DNA from: Streptomyces sp. GESEQ-35
Lineage (GTDB): Bacteria; Actinomycetota; Actinomycetes; Streptomycetales; Streptomycetaceae
Assembly: GCF_017948485.1 (NCBI RefSeq)
Contig: NZ_JAFFSX010000021.1
Location: 1-64,000, forward strand
Reading direction: 5' to 3'
Length of the DNA stretch: 64,000 bases
Shown: piece after piece, positions 53,254 through 62,874 of the stretch
Layout: every line of letters starts with the position of its first letter
How positions within the stretch are numbered: the first letter of the stretch is position 1
The notes under the pieces: generated by a model
Seen by the model: only the letters and a program-made list of their open reading frames with translations
Databases searched by the model: none
What the model was told of the DNA's origin: nothing
Made by a program: the position numbers and the translations under genes

Positions 53254-53880
53254 TCACCACGGGAGGTTCCCGGATCGGTCGATGAACTGTCCCGTCGGCC
53301 CGCCCAGGCCGATCGTCGCGAGGGTCACGATGGACTCTGCGCCGTCGGCGACGCTGTGTCCGAGGCCGCCGGTGAAGTCGGTCGCACTCTGCCCGGGGTC
53401 TGCGGCGTTGGCCTTCACGTCCTTCAGTTCCTTGGCGTACTGCGTCGTGAGCATCGTGACGGCGGCCTTCGAGGCGCAGTAGAGGGGCAGGGCGTACTGC
53501 GACTCGATCCGCGCCGGGTCCTGGGTCATGCCGAAGGAGCCCATCCCGCTGGACACGTTGACGATGACGGGGTTCGGCGACTTGCGCAGCAGCGGGAGGA
53601 AGGCGTGCGTGACGCGCACGATCCCGACGACGTTCACGTCGAGCACGGCGCTCACGTCGGCCGCGGTGTACTCCTCGACGGGGCCGACCTTGCCGAGGAC
53701 GCCGGCGTTGTTGACCAGGACGTCGATCGTTCCCTCATGCGCGGCGACATCCGCGGCCGCGGCCTGGACCGAGGCGTCGTCGGTCACGTCGATCTGAACG
53801 AACCGGGCGCCGAGCGACTCGGCCGCGGCCCGACCGCGCTCACGGTGGCGGGCACCGAGGAGTCCAGCCTCGACCAGCCG
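53254..53880 (-). pseudogene. SDR gene lacking its N-terminal cofactor-binding part
   Basis: The body of an SDR is present: ESLGARFVQIDVTDDASVQA, DVLVNNAGVLGKVGPVEEYT, VNVSSGMGSFGMTQ, LYCASKAAVTMLTTQYAKEL and ADPGQSATDFTGGLGHSVAD. Upstream of EAGLLGARHRERGRAAAESL the similarity ends and the sequence becomes unrelated. The TGxxxGxG NAD-binding loop is therefore missing. The first internal start codons would give a protein unable to bind cofactor normally. The break adjoins the integrase remnant at 53910. Confidence 0.8.
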
Positions 53881-53909
53881 ATCCGGACAAGGGCCGGACC
53901 AAGTTCGAC

Positions 53910-54165
53910 TTCGCTCCCAAGATCACCTTCGCCGCGGCGCCCTGCTCCGGGACACCCGGTTCCACTCCTTCAGCGACTGGTCGATCAGCCGATTGGCGTG
54001 TTACCTCACACCGCCCAGGAACTTCGCATGGTGCCGGAAGAGAACCTCGACGCTCTGTATCCCGCCCAGCGAGCACACTCCGCCGGGTCGACGCCGGAGT
54101 ACAGCCAGAAGGAAATGCGCGCGTGCCGAAGGTCGGGCCGCTCGGCCGGCCCCACGGCCAACGCG
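53910..54165 (-). pseudogene. Decayed tyrosine recombinase (integrase) C-terminus
   Basis: Read on the minus strand across one frameshift: RPDLRHARISFWLYSGVDPA and ECARWAG, then SVEVLFRHHAKFLGGVR, a stop, and HANRLIDQSLKEWNRVSRSR. This is the catalytic C-terminus of Streptomyces phage-type integrases, whose usual end is FRHYAKFL. The nucleophilic Tyr is His here (RHHAKFL). With a frameshift and an in-frame stop as well, it is dead. It shows that an integrated element once ended near here. Confidence 0.7.
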
Positions 54166-54540
54166 GCCACCACCTCCGGCGCCCAGCCGCCGACTCCTTG
54201 CCGGCGGTCGACCTGCCGAACGGCTGCGACACCGCCCACCGGGCGGCGTACGAGACGGCTGGATGGATCGGTGGAACCTGGCCTCCTTCCTGGCGCATGC
54301 TGCCGACAGCGACGTGCTGTCCGTCGTCGTGGCAAGGCGCCGAGTCAGCCGTTCTGCGTCTGCGCATCGACCCCCCTGCTCTCCGCCTTCGCTTCGCGCC
54401 GACCGCGCCCAGAGGCGCCCGGACTTCCTGCCCGTGCCCTCCGTCCCGGCGACCGACCTCGCCACCACGGCCGACCGGCCCGCCCGGAGGCCGCGCATTC
54501 GTCGCCGAGGTGACGGACATCCGGGTGTGAACCCCGTCGG
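54166..54540. other. Probable integrase-derived or anonymous DNA, no supported gene
   Basis: Upstream of the integrase remnant the minus strand stays open in several frames but shows no recognisable earlier integrase motif. The plus-strand frames are Arg/Pro-rich shadows. I see no gene. Confidence 0.4.
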
Positions 54541-54551
54541 ATTGTCAATGA

Positions 54552-54589
54552 TTGTCGATGTAACGACAAGAATGACCCCTGCCTATAGG
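54552..54589 (+). promoter_or_regulatory. Palindrome and -10 element upstream of haloperoxidase-like gene
   Basis: TTGTCG (54552-54557) and CGACAA (54564-54569) are perfect inverted repeats around ATGTAA. TTGTC also occurs at 54543 and GACAA-type half-sites recur at 54592 and 54608. TATAGG (54584-54589) is a plausible -10. The AT-rich palindrome contrasts with its surroundings and may be an operator; the regulator is not identified. Confidence 0.45.
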
Positions 54590-54627
54590 CTCTGACAATC
54601 TGTCACCGACAAGCCCATGGGGGTCTC

Positions 54628-55917
54628 GTGACACAACGCCCGCTCGCCGGATCATTCAGAGGGTTACGCCGTATCGCGGTCCTCACCGTACTTGCCCTGA
54701 CCGTCCCACTGACGGCCACCACCGCCGAGGCACACAGCGGCGTGGAGGCCGCCCCGGGCAATCCCGTCATCGCCTGGAACATCCACGCCCAGACCGCCAT
54801 CTACGACACCGCCAAGCAGTCGCCCACCACCAGCACCCGCAGCTTCGCCATCGTGCAGGGCGCCGTGTACGACGCGGTCAACGCCGTCGCCGGCCGTCCG
54901 TACGAGCCCCTGGTCAGCGCGCCCCGCAGCCGCCCCGGGGACTCCACCGCCGCGGCGGTGGCCGCGGCCGCCCACGACACGCTGCTGTGGCTCTTCCCCG
55001 GGCAGGCCGAGTCGCTGAACGCCCGGTACGACGAGGCGCTGGCCGCGATCCCCGACGGCCGCGCCGAGGACGGCGGGGTGGCCGTCGGCAGGGCCGCCGC
55101 CGCGGCGATGACCGAGAGCCGCCGTGACGACGGCTTCGACCCCACCGCGCCGTGGACCGTCGGCACCGAGCCGGGCGAATACCGGCTCACCCCGCCCGGC
55201 TACGTCGGCGTCGGCGCCTGGGTGCCGAACCTGAAGCCGTTCGTCGTCCCCGACGCCGGCGCCTACCGGGTCAAGCCCCCGCCGGCCCTGACCGGCGCCG
55301 CTTGGGCCCGCGACCTGAACGAGACCAAGAGCCTCGGCGCGGCCACCAGCACCGTCCGCACCGAGGACCAGACCGAGGCGGCGATCTGGTGGGACGATCC
55401 CCGGATGGTCGAATGGTCGATCACCCGGCAACTCGCCGGCGAGCACCGCCTCAGCAGCCTCCGGACGGCCCGGCTGCTCGCCATGGTGTACGTGGCCTCC
55501 GCCGACACCCTGATCGCCTGCTACAAGGCCAAGGCGCACTGGAACTTCTGGCGCCCAGTGACGGCCATTCCGCTCGCCGGCACCGACGGCAACGCGGCCA
55601 CCGATCCCGACCCGGACTGGACGCCGCTGCGGGTCACCGCCCCGTCGCCGGAGTACCCGTCGGGCCACGCCTGCTTCACCACGGCGGTCATGACGGCCCT
55701 GGGGTCGTTCTTCGGCCGTGACGACCTCACGTTCGCCGCGTACAGCCCCGCCTCCGGCACGACCCGCCACTACGACAGCCTTCAGGCGGCGACAGCCGAA
55801 CTCCTGCAGGCGCGAATCTGGGCCGGCGTGCATTACCGCTTCGCCTCCGAGCACGGGCACCGGCTCGGGCTGGCGGTCACCCTCGACGTCCTGAACCGCG
55901 CCTTCCAGCGGCGCTGA
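54628..55917 (+). CDS. Secreted vanadium-dependent haloperoxidase/PAP2-like protein
   Basis: A 429-residue protein with a GTG start. A signal peptide (LRRIAVLTVLALTVPLTATT, cleavage after TAEA near residue 36) precedes an all-helical domain. The vanadate/phosphate-binding motifs are KAHWNFWRPVTAI (Lys, Arg), SPEYPSGHACFTTAV (Ser-Gly-His) and RIWAGVHYRFASEHGHRLG (Arg, His). These fit the VHPO branch of the PAP2 superfamily. It may be a bromo- or chloroperoxidase or a phosphatase; the motifs do not separate these. It is likely exported through the Sec pathway. Confidence 0.88.
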   Translation: MTQRPLAGSFRGLRRIAVLTVLALTVPLTATTAEAHSGVEAAPGNPVIAWNIHAQTAIYDTAKQSPTTSTRSFAIVQGAVYDAVNAVAGRPYEPLVSAPRSRPGDSTAAAVAAAAHDTLLWLFPGQAESLNARYDEALAAIPDGRAEDGGVAVGRAAAAAMTESRRDDGFDPTAPWTVGTEPGEYRLTPPGYVGVGAWVPNLKPFVVPDAGAYRVKPPPALTGAAWARDLNETKSLGAATSTVRTEDQTEAAIWWDDPRMVEWSITRQLAGEHRLSSLRTARLLAMVYVASADTLIACYKAKAHWNFWRPVTAIPLAGTDGNAATDPDPDWTPLRVTAPSPEYPSGHACFTTAVMTALGSFFGRDDLTFAAYSPASGTTRHYDSLQAATAELLQARIWAGVHYRFASEHGHRLGLAVTLDVLNRAFQRR

Positions 55918-55921
55918 CGCG

Positions 55922-55953
55922 GCCGTCCCTTCCACCACCGTCGGGAGGACGGC
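55922..55953 (+). terminator. Hairpin after haloperoxidase-like gene
   Basis: GCCGTCC (55922-55928) pairs with GGACGGC (55947-55953) around an 18-base loop; the stem begins 5 bases after the stop codon. No U-tract follows, as is common in actinomycetes. Probable terminator. Confidence 0.45.
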
Positions 55954-56217
55954 TCAGGACAGCACCGACACCGGCGCCCTGGCCCGTCGCCGTATCCGGT
56001 CATGCCGCCTGGTTGTTGCGGGCAGGGTGCGACACTGAGCATCCAACGGAGTTCCTCTTGCGACAGAAGGATCTTGGTCGATCTCCTGTCTATGGGGAAC
56101 TCCGTTGCCGCGTGGGGCTTTCGCGGGACAGCCACCCAAATTGGGGCGGAGTTCACAGAGCTAGAGCCCTTACAGACTCGCTCCCCAACCCCCGCCACCT
56201 GCGGTAACACGCTAAGT

Positions 56218-56397
56218 AACCGGCATTGCTGCTCACGGACCTCTTGGGCGATCTCGCCGACACTGGCCCCAACACCGAACCTCACGAACAACTGGCCATC
56301 GCAGACCGCATCCTGCGCGAAGCCGCACACCTACTCACCGCGCACTACCGTGCTTGGAACGGAGCCGGAAAGTGGTTGCCCAGGACGGACATCTAGC
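56218..56397 (+). pseudogene. Orphan C-terminal coding fragment of a small Streptomyces protein
   Basis: The plus strand encodes LLLTDLLGDLADTGPNTEPH followed by EQLAIADRILREAAHLLTAH and YRAWNGAGKWLPRTDI and then TAG. The composition and amphipathic pattern are those of a real protein end, reminiscent of small conserved actinomycete proteins. A TAA precedes it in frame, and no ATG or GTG with a ribosome-binding site exists, only a TTG at about 56225. It is probably the tail of a truncated gene. I do not recognise a named family. Confidence 0.45.
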
Positions 56398-56568
56398 CCT
56401 GGCCGGGCACGCTGACCCGGGACCGTTGGCAGCCTCAGTCAGCCATGCGCTGGACCTCACAGGCAGCCCCCTCCGCGAGGGTTATGTCAACCGCCGTCGC
56501 GAGCCCTGCCGGCGCTCCACAAACATCAAGGGTGTGCCGGGCGCCGGTCAGAGCTCCGCGCCATTCGC

Positions 56569-56850
56569 TCAGCTGAACAGCCTGCTCAGTAGGCCTTCGT
56601 CTGCGTCTTCGTCAGGACTTTCTGCGGCCGGAGTCTCGCGTTGGTCGGAAATGCCCCCGATTCGATTCACGCCGTGCTCAGGCAACGAGCTCGGCATTTC
56701 ATGTCCGACCTGCTCTGGCTGGTCATTCCCGGAAGCGGATTGAACGATGCTGCCGCTGTTCTCTTCGTCCTCGGCAGTGGCTGGGCCAATGCTGCCGAGG
56801 ACTGCTGCGGCAGCCATGGCGGTTACGGTCAGGAGCGTGCGGATGCGCAT
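56569..56850 (-). CDS. Small secreted acidic protein
   Basis: A 93-residue protein: signal peptide RTLLTVTAMAAAAVLGSIGPATA (about residues 4-26), then a disordered acidic/Ser-rich mature chain (EDEENSGSIVQSASGNDQPE, ESPDEDADEGLLSRLFS). GGAGAA lies 9 bases before the ATG, and the upstream stretch 56880-56915 is AT-rich with TATCC-like -10 sequence, so the gene seems real. The short hydrophobic tail LLSRLF is a feature of some actinomycete small secreted proteins. Function unknown. Confidence 0.7.
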   Translation of the reverse strand: MRIRTLLTVTAMAAAAVLGSIGPATAEDEENSGSIVQSASGNDQPEQVGHEMPSSLPEHGVNRIGGISDQRETPAAESPDEDADEGLLSRLFS

Positions 56851-57068
56851 GTGGGGCGTTCTCCGTTCGAGCGCGGAACATTGGATAGGCCCATAACATC
56901 ATCAATTGTGAAATAAAAGCCCACTGCACCCATCTGTGGGCGAGGCGTCCCATAAAGCAAGTGGACCGCGGCGGGGGAGTGCCGGCCGCTGTGCTCGCGC
57001 TGGGGTGCTGCGCCATCCGGTGGGGTCAACTCGTGGTGAAGGCTGCGGCAGCGATGGCCGCCTCCCAC

Positions 57069-57917
<849 letters not shown>

Positions 57918-58224
57918 GGCGGGCGAACCGATCGGCTGAAGTGGATCATTGGTACCCCGCAGCCTGCCCCGCCCGTCACCGCCCCGGCCCCCGCAATTGA
58001 CCGGTGCAGGAGGCCACTTGGACAGGGAAAACGCAACTTCGACATGGCCCGCAAAGGCAGCTACCTTCACCTGGTCTTCGGCGATCGCCCACGGTCGCGC
58101 AGGAGTTCCTTCAGGCTGAGCCACCCGCGACGGGATGAGTTGGTCATGCCCCACGAACCCTCGCCCCCATGCGTCAGCCACCGAACCGGGTCCACGCCAG
58201 GCAGCCCCAACCAGGGAGAGACGC

Positions 58225-58782
58225 ATGCCCCATCTTGCTCTGTACACATTCGGCGTCCTGAAGTCACCTCTCGCCGATCCCGCACCTCTCACGCGCGAGT
58301 TCTACGACATTGGTGAGGCCGTCTACCGGAAGATCAGTCAGCACCCCGGATACCTCGCGCATGCTGAAGCGGCAGACGGTGACCGGGGCATGCTCTTCGA
58401 GGCGGACTGGGGTGCATGGGGAGAGTTCGCCGTACCGACCTGGTACGGCAAGGGCCGTACGGTGGAAACCACCGCCCTGGCCGCGACACTCTCACTCTGG
58501 ACCGACCTGCGCCCCGCCTTCGACGCCATCTACACCGGTCTGCACCGTGAGGCGCTGAACAGGCGTTACGACTGGTTCGAGAGGACAGGACACCCGAATT
58601 ACGTGTTCTGGTGGGTCTCCGACGGCGCGATCCCCACCTGGCAGGACGGGGTTTCCAGGCTGGAACACCTTCACGACCACGGCTCCGCGCCGCACGCTTT
58701 CACCTTCCACCACTCATTCGCCCCGGACGGAACTCCGACCAGGATCAAAGGCATCGGGCCGAAGAGCGACCAGGTTCGCTGA
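58225..58782 (+). CDS. DUF3291 domain-containing protein
   Basis: A 185-residue protein. The ATG at 58225 follows GGGAGAG; earlier codons in the frame look non-coding. Conserved-looking blocks are LALYTFGVLKSPLADPAPLT, EAVYRKISQHPGYLAHAEAA, WYGKGRTVETTALAATLSLW, YTGLHREALNRRYDWFERTG and YVFWWVSDGAIPTWQDGVSR, matching the ferredoxin-like DUF3291 family, which is related to small monooxygenase-fold proteins. No operon partner is evident. Function unknown. Confidence 0.8.
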   Translation: MPHLALYTFGVLKSPLADPAPLTREFYDIGEAVYRKISQHPGYLAHAEAADGDRGMLFEADWGAWGEFAVPTWYGKGRTVETTALAATLSLWTDLRPAFDAIYTGLHREALNRRYDWFERTGHPNYVFWWVSDGAIPTWQDGVSRLEHLHDHGSAPHAFTFHHSFAPDGTPTRIKGIGPKSDQVR

Positions 58783-58803
58783 CAAGGACGCCTGAACGAC
58801 TGG

Positions 58804-58840
58804 GTTCGCTGTCAGACGCCGCGATTGAATGACGGCGAAC
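58804..58840 (+). terminator. Hairpin after DUF3291 gene
   Basis: GTTCGCTGTC (58804-58813) pairs with GACGGCGAAC (58831-58840) with one mismatch around a 17-base loop, 22 bp after the stop codon. No T-run follows. Likely terminator. Confidence 0.5.
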
Positions 58841-58977
58841 AGATGCGTCTGCGCTAACGGCGGATCCGCCAGTACCTGGGGCTTCGCCCTCTACATCACT
58901 GACCCCAGCATCTGACCCCGCACCACACACAACACAGGCTCCACAGTCACCCCCCGAAGGCTTTACGGAGCCGACCA

Positions 58978-59331
58978 CTAAGCGCCGGACTCCGCCCACG
59001 CCTTGCAGTGGTTGCGGTTGCCGGGCAGCGGCTGGCCGGCCACGACGACGAGACGGGTGTCGGCGTCGATGACGGCCTGGTGGTTGGTGGAGAAGCGGTA
59101 GTTCTTTCGCTGCTCGGCCATCGGGCGGTCACGGGTGGGCACGGGGGTGCCGTCGACGATGGGCACGGTGTCCTTCGCGAACCGGTTGCGCGGCTGGAGC
59201 GCGAGCTTGGGGCCTAGGTGATCGATGATGCGGTCGGCAGCCGACTTGGAGACGCCGCAGAGCGGGGCGAGCTGGCGCAGTGTCAAGTTGGTGCGCCAGC
59301 AAGCGGGGACGAGCAGAACCGGGTTCTCTCA
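58978..59331 (-). pseudogene. IS5-group (IS112-like) transposase fragment
   Basis: The minus strand reads ENPVLLVPACWRTNLTLRQL, then CGVSKSAADRIIDHLGPKLA, FAKDTVPIVDGTPVPTRD (first DDE Asp), YRFSTNHQAVIDADTRLVVV and GNRNHCKAWAESGA before a stop. This is the middle of the HARBI1/IS112-type transposases common in Streptomyces. The N-terminal quarter and the C-terminal half with the remaining DDE residues are absent, and a stop codon precedes ENPV in frame. Confidence 0.75.
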
Positions 59332-59522
59332 GGGCAGGCTCCACGGACGTCCGCGCCGTGGCTTCTCCGCGGTCTCGCGGCGCGCCAGGGTCACCAACTT
59401 GCGGGAGCAGCGCGGGCTCAGCCCGGCGAACGGGGCTGTCCAGGACGGCTCCGACGCCGTGATCACACCAGTCTCGTCAAGATCATCTGAGTCGTGACCA
59501 GGCAACCCTTAGGGTATGCGGC

Positions 59523-60260
59523 ATGACACTGCAACTTGTTCAGGTGAACTTCAAGGCCCGGGACGACTCGGCGCTCGGCCAGTTCTGGGCGGAGGTGCTC
59601 GGCTGGGGTGTTTCCAGCGAAGGGCCCGGAGTCACCAACCTGGAACCCGTGGGTTTCGACTGGCCGGACCCGTCCGCTGTCTGCGTCGATCTCGTCCGCG
59701 TCCCGGACCCGGAGACGGTGAAGTACCGCGTGCACATCGAGCTCGCCACCACTTCCGACGCCCATCAGACGGAGCTGGTCGCACGTCTGAAAGACCTCGG
59801 GGCGGCGCCCGTCGACGTGGGCCAGGGCGACGTGCCGTGGACGGTGATGGCCGACCCGGAAGGCAACGTGTTCAGCGTCCTGGAGCCCCGAGAGCTCTAC
59901 CGGGACGCCGGGCCGATAGCCGCCGTGGTCGTCGACTGCGCCGACCCCCGGGCCATGGTCCGGTTCTGGGGCGAGGCGATCGACTGGACCGTGCACGAGC
60001 TGACCGACGACCGCGCCCTGCTGCGCTCCGTCAAGGGCGTCGGGCCGTACCTGGAGTTCCGCCGCACGCCGGACGACAAGGTTGTAGGGAACCGCATCCA
60101 TCTCGACGTGATGTCCGACCCTGTCGAGGATCAGGCGAAGGAGGTCGCCCGGCTCGAAGGTCTCGGCGCGACACGGGCCGATGTGGGTCAGGGTGACGTC
60201 TCCTGGGTCGTCCTGGCCGACCCGGAGGGCAACGAGTTCTGCGTCCTCGGTCGGGGCTGA
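59523..60260 (+). CDS. VOC (glyoxalase/dioxygenase fold) family protein, two domains
   Basis: A 245-residue protein made of two tandem VOC modules. Module 1 runs LQLVQVNFKARDDSALGQFW to WTVMADPEGNVFSVLE; module 2 runs VVVDCADPRAMVRFWGEAID to WVVLADPEGNEFCVLGRG. The DPEGN(V/E)F(S/C)VL signature repeats in both. Metal ligands of true glyoxalases are only partly visible, so it may be a binding or resistance-type protein. It starts downstream of transposase debris and ends before more of it. Confidence 0.85.
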   Translation: MTLQLVQVNFKARDDSALGQFWAEVLGWGVSSEGPGVTNLEPVGFDWPDPSAVCVDLVRVPDPETVKYRVHIELATTSDAHQTELVARLKDLGAAPVDVGQGDVPWTVMADPEGNVFSVLEPRELYRDAGPIAAVVVDCADPRAMVRFWGEAIDWTVHELTDDRALLRSVKGVGPYLEFRRTPDDKVVGNRIHLDVMSDPVEDQAKEVARLEGLGATRADVGQGDVSWVVLADPEGNEFCVLGRG

Positions 60261-60320
60261 CGCGGAGCTGCGTCTGCTGCCTCGCGGTGGTGCTTCAGTG
60301 CGCCCCGCCGGTGGGACGGA

Positions 60321-60530
60321 GTGCTGCCACTGCGGACCCTGCCCATTGGCTACTGGGTGACCAACCTGCCCGCCACTGCCGACCTGGTGCGCTGGGCCAA
60401 GGTCCGCTGGCGCATCGAGCGCGACTGCCGCGAACTCAAACACGGGTTGGGGCCTGGACCACTGCTGGACCGGCGCCTGCACCACCTGCCGCCGCCTACT
60501 CCGGCCCTCCCATCAGCGCGAACGAGCAAG
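60321..60530 (+). pseudogene. IS701-like transposase C-terminal fragment
   Basis: The plus strand encodes GYWVTNLPATADLVRWAKVR followed by WRIERDCRELKHGLG, the region around the last catalytic Glu (WRIExDYRELK) of IS701-family transposases. After HGLG the frame drifts (the continuing LDH-type sequence is in another frame) and the rest is missing. No element ends were found. Confidence 0.7.
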
Positions 60531-60569
60531 ACACCCTCACACCTGACGGAGCTCTACTGGCCGCCCGGT

Positions 60570-61508
60570 TCAGAAGGCGTGCGCCATCAGCTCCGCGAAC
60601 AGTGCGTGCTCGTCGGCCTCGAGGCCCCGTGAGCGGAACCAGCCGCAGATGTTGGCGCAGTCGCGCTGGAGGTAGTTCGTCCCGTTGAGGTTGCCGACTA
60701 GGTCGACGATCTGTGGCAGGTCGATGATGACGAGCCGCTCGCCCGCTGCGAGGATGTTGTACGCCGAGAGGTCGCCGTGCACGAGGCCGTTCTGCACCAT
60801 CGTCGCGAGTGCATCGGTGAGCTGCTCGAAGTACGCCGCCAGCAGCTCGGGTGAGGGCCGGGTCTGGGCGAGCCGGGGCGCGGTCGCGACGGTGCCGTCC
60901 TGGTCGGCGATGGTGATCCACTCCATCAGGATCTCGGTGCCGTCGATCTGGACCGGGTAGGGAACCGGCAGCCCGAGGTTCCAGAGCCGCACCAGGGCAC
61001 CCCACTCGGACACCGCCCACTCGCCGGCCGCGACCTGCCGGCCGAAGGTGCTCTTGCGTTTGAGGGCCCGCTGGTCACGTGAGCGCTTCATCGAGCGGCC
61101 CTCGGTGTAGGACGCGGAGCGGTGGAAGGTCCGGTGCTCGGGAGAGCGGTACCGCTTGGCCGCCATGACCACGCGGGCGGCGGGGTCGAGCAGGTCGGCG
61201 CGTTCGACGAGGTGGACGTCGGCTTCCTTGCCGGTCTTGAGGACGCCGAGCTCGGTGTCGATCGCGCCCTGTGTGGTCACCACCCAGTCAGGGAGCGGCT
61301 CGGGGCCTCGGCAGAGGGGTTCGACGCTGCGCCAGGTCGACCAGCGCTGGCCGTCCTCGAGGTCGCCGTAGGCATGGAAGTCGAAGACGAACCGGTCGTC
61401 GATGTCGCCGAGGTCGTCCGGCGGCGGGACGTGGCGGTAGGGGCCGGTGATGAAGTCGTCAGGAAATGCCGGGTGCTGAGTGTGCTGCGAGAGATCGTGG
61501 TGAGACAT
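60570..61508 (-). CDS. RIO1-family atypical serine protein kinase
   Basis: A 312-residue protein. The nucleotide region is GVLKTGKEADVHLVERADLL, and the RIO signature follows: catalytic loop LVHGDLSAYNILAAGERLVI and metal loop VIIDLPQIVDLVGNLNGTNY. YRSPEHRTFHRSASYTEGRS also matches the flexible region of RIO1 kinases. RIO1 homologues are known in actinomycetes, but their role is not established; the eukaryotic ones act in ribosome maturation. It converges with the IS701-like fragment. Confidence 0.88.
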   Translation of the reverse strand: MSHHDLSQHTQHPAFPDDFITGPYRHVPPPDDLGDIDDRFVFDFHAYGDLEDGQRWSTWRSVEPLCRGPEPLPDWVVTTQGAIDTELGVLKTGKEADVHLVERADLLDPAARVVMAAKRYRSPEHRTFHRSASYTEGRSMKRSRDQRALKRKSTFGRQVAAGEWAVSEWGALVRLWNLGLPVPYPVQIDGTEILMEWITIADQDGTVATAPRLAQTRPSPELLAAYFEQLTDALATMVQNGLVHGDLSAYNILAAGERLVIIDLPQIVDLVGNLNGTNYLQRDCANICGWFRSRGLEADEHALFAELMAHAF

Positions 61509-61995
61509 CGCTGGAGGTGCTCCATGAGGTGAGAGGGAGGCGGTCTGCGGGCAGGCCCAGGACAGTCGTGGTCACGGTCGTGCCTCCTCTCGTGGAGCAC
61601 CGGGCAGCTCCCGGTGTCTCGCCCATGGTGAGGGGCGGACACGGGGAGCGGCAACCGAATAAAGTCGGCCCGCATCGAGCGGCCCCGGCGGTGCCGTGGG
61701 TTTCCGGCGTGATCCTCCGTACCGGGTTCGTCCCGGTCCTGCCTGGGCTGACGTTGGCGGGTCGTTGCCCAAGGGCACCTCGGCCATCGAGGAGCCACAG
61801 GGCATGCCCGCTGCGCAATCGGGGCTCCCGCCACACCGTGTCGTGCTGAAAGGAACAACAGCACTTTCACCGTGATGAGGGACGTGTGCCTGCCGAGTCA
61901 CCAACGCCTGCGGCATGGCACCTCATCGGCCCAAGCGCCAGGCCGAGTTGCCGCAGCACCGCACTTCCGAGGGCAGACCACAAAGAACAAGCTAA
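61509..61995. other. No supported gene
   Basis: Upstream of the RIO kinase gene lies its promoter region, ending at the insertion sequence boundary. Overlapping open frames on both strands are Arg/Pro-rich and do not resemble known proteins. Confidence 0.5.
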
Positions 61996-62056
61996 GAGGT
62001 CCTAACAGAAGCCGTTGATCATGTGACTTTCGGCTTGGGTTCTCGTTGGTCTGGTC

Positions 62057-62874
62057 GTGGGAACACGACAGTCTCGGCCGTGGATCGTGTCGGATGAACT
62101 GTGGTCGCTGATGGAGCCGTTGCTGCCCGAGCCGGGTCCGAAGCTGGTGGAGGGCAGGCCGCGGATACCGGACCGGCAGGCGTTGTGCGGGATTCTGTTC
62201 GTGCTGCACACCGGCATCCAGTGGGAGTACCTGCCCCAGGAGCTGGGCTTCGGTTCCGGCATGACGTGCTGGCGGCGCCTGGCCGCGTGGAACGAGGCCG
62301 GCGTGTGGGACGAGTTGCATCTGGTGCTGCTGAAGAAGCTGCGGGCGGCGAACAAGCTGGACTGGTCGCGGGCGGTGATCGACTCCTCCCATGTGCGGGC
62401 GGCCCGGCGGGGCCCAAAAGCGGGCCCAGTCCGGTCGACCGCGCGCGGCCGGGCAGCAAGCACCACGTCCTCACCGACGGCCAGGGCATCCCGCTCGCGG
62501 TGTCGCTGACCGGCGGAAACCGCAACGACGTCACGCAGTTACTGCCGCTGCTGGACAAGGTTCCGGCCGTGGCCGGCGCCGTCGGCAGGCCCAGACGCCG
62601 ACCCGATGCGCTCCTCGCAGACCGGGGCTACGACCACGACAAGTACCGCCGCCTGCTGTGGGCCCGCGGTATCCGTCCGGTCATCGCCGAACGAGGCCAG
62701 AAACACGGCAGCGGCCTGGGCACCTTCCGGTATGTGGTCGAGCGCACGATCGCCTGGCTGCACGGCTTCCGCCGCCTGCGGATTCGCTGGGAACGACGCG
62801 ACGACATCCACGAGGCCTTCCTCGGCCTCGCCACCTGCATCATCACCCACCGCCACGTACAACGGCTTTGTTAG
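62057..62874 (+). CDS. IS5-family transposase, probably made by -1 ribosomal frameshifting
   Basis: Two overlapping frames together give about 272 residues. The GTG-started first frame carries the HTH-like start (VSDELWSLMEPLLPEPGPKL, GILFVLHTGIQWEYLPQELG) and VIDSSHVRAARRGPK (first Asp). The -1 frame continues GPSPVDRARPGSKHHVLTDG, DALLADRGYDHDKYR (second Asp) and YVVERTIAWLHGFRRLRIRW (Glu). The frames meet at CCCAAAA (62413-62419) read C-CCA-AAA, a canonical slippery heptamer. Many IS427-subgroup elements use such frameshifting. The alternative is a one-base deletion. Confidence 0.85.
62413..62419 (+). promoter_or_regulatory. -1 frameshift slippery heptamer CCCAAAA
   Basis: The heptamer sits in the required X-XXY-YYZ register of the first transposase frame, exactly where similarity passes to the -1 frame. 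GC-rich complementary segments follow within 20 bases (CCGGTCGACCG, then GCGCGGCCGGG), which could form a stimulatory hairpin. Function as a programmed site is inferred from register and position. Confidence 0.65.
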
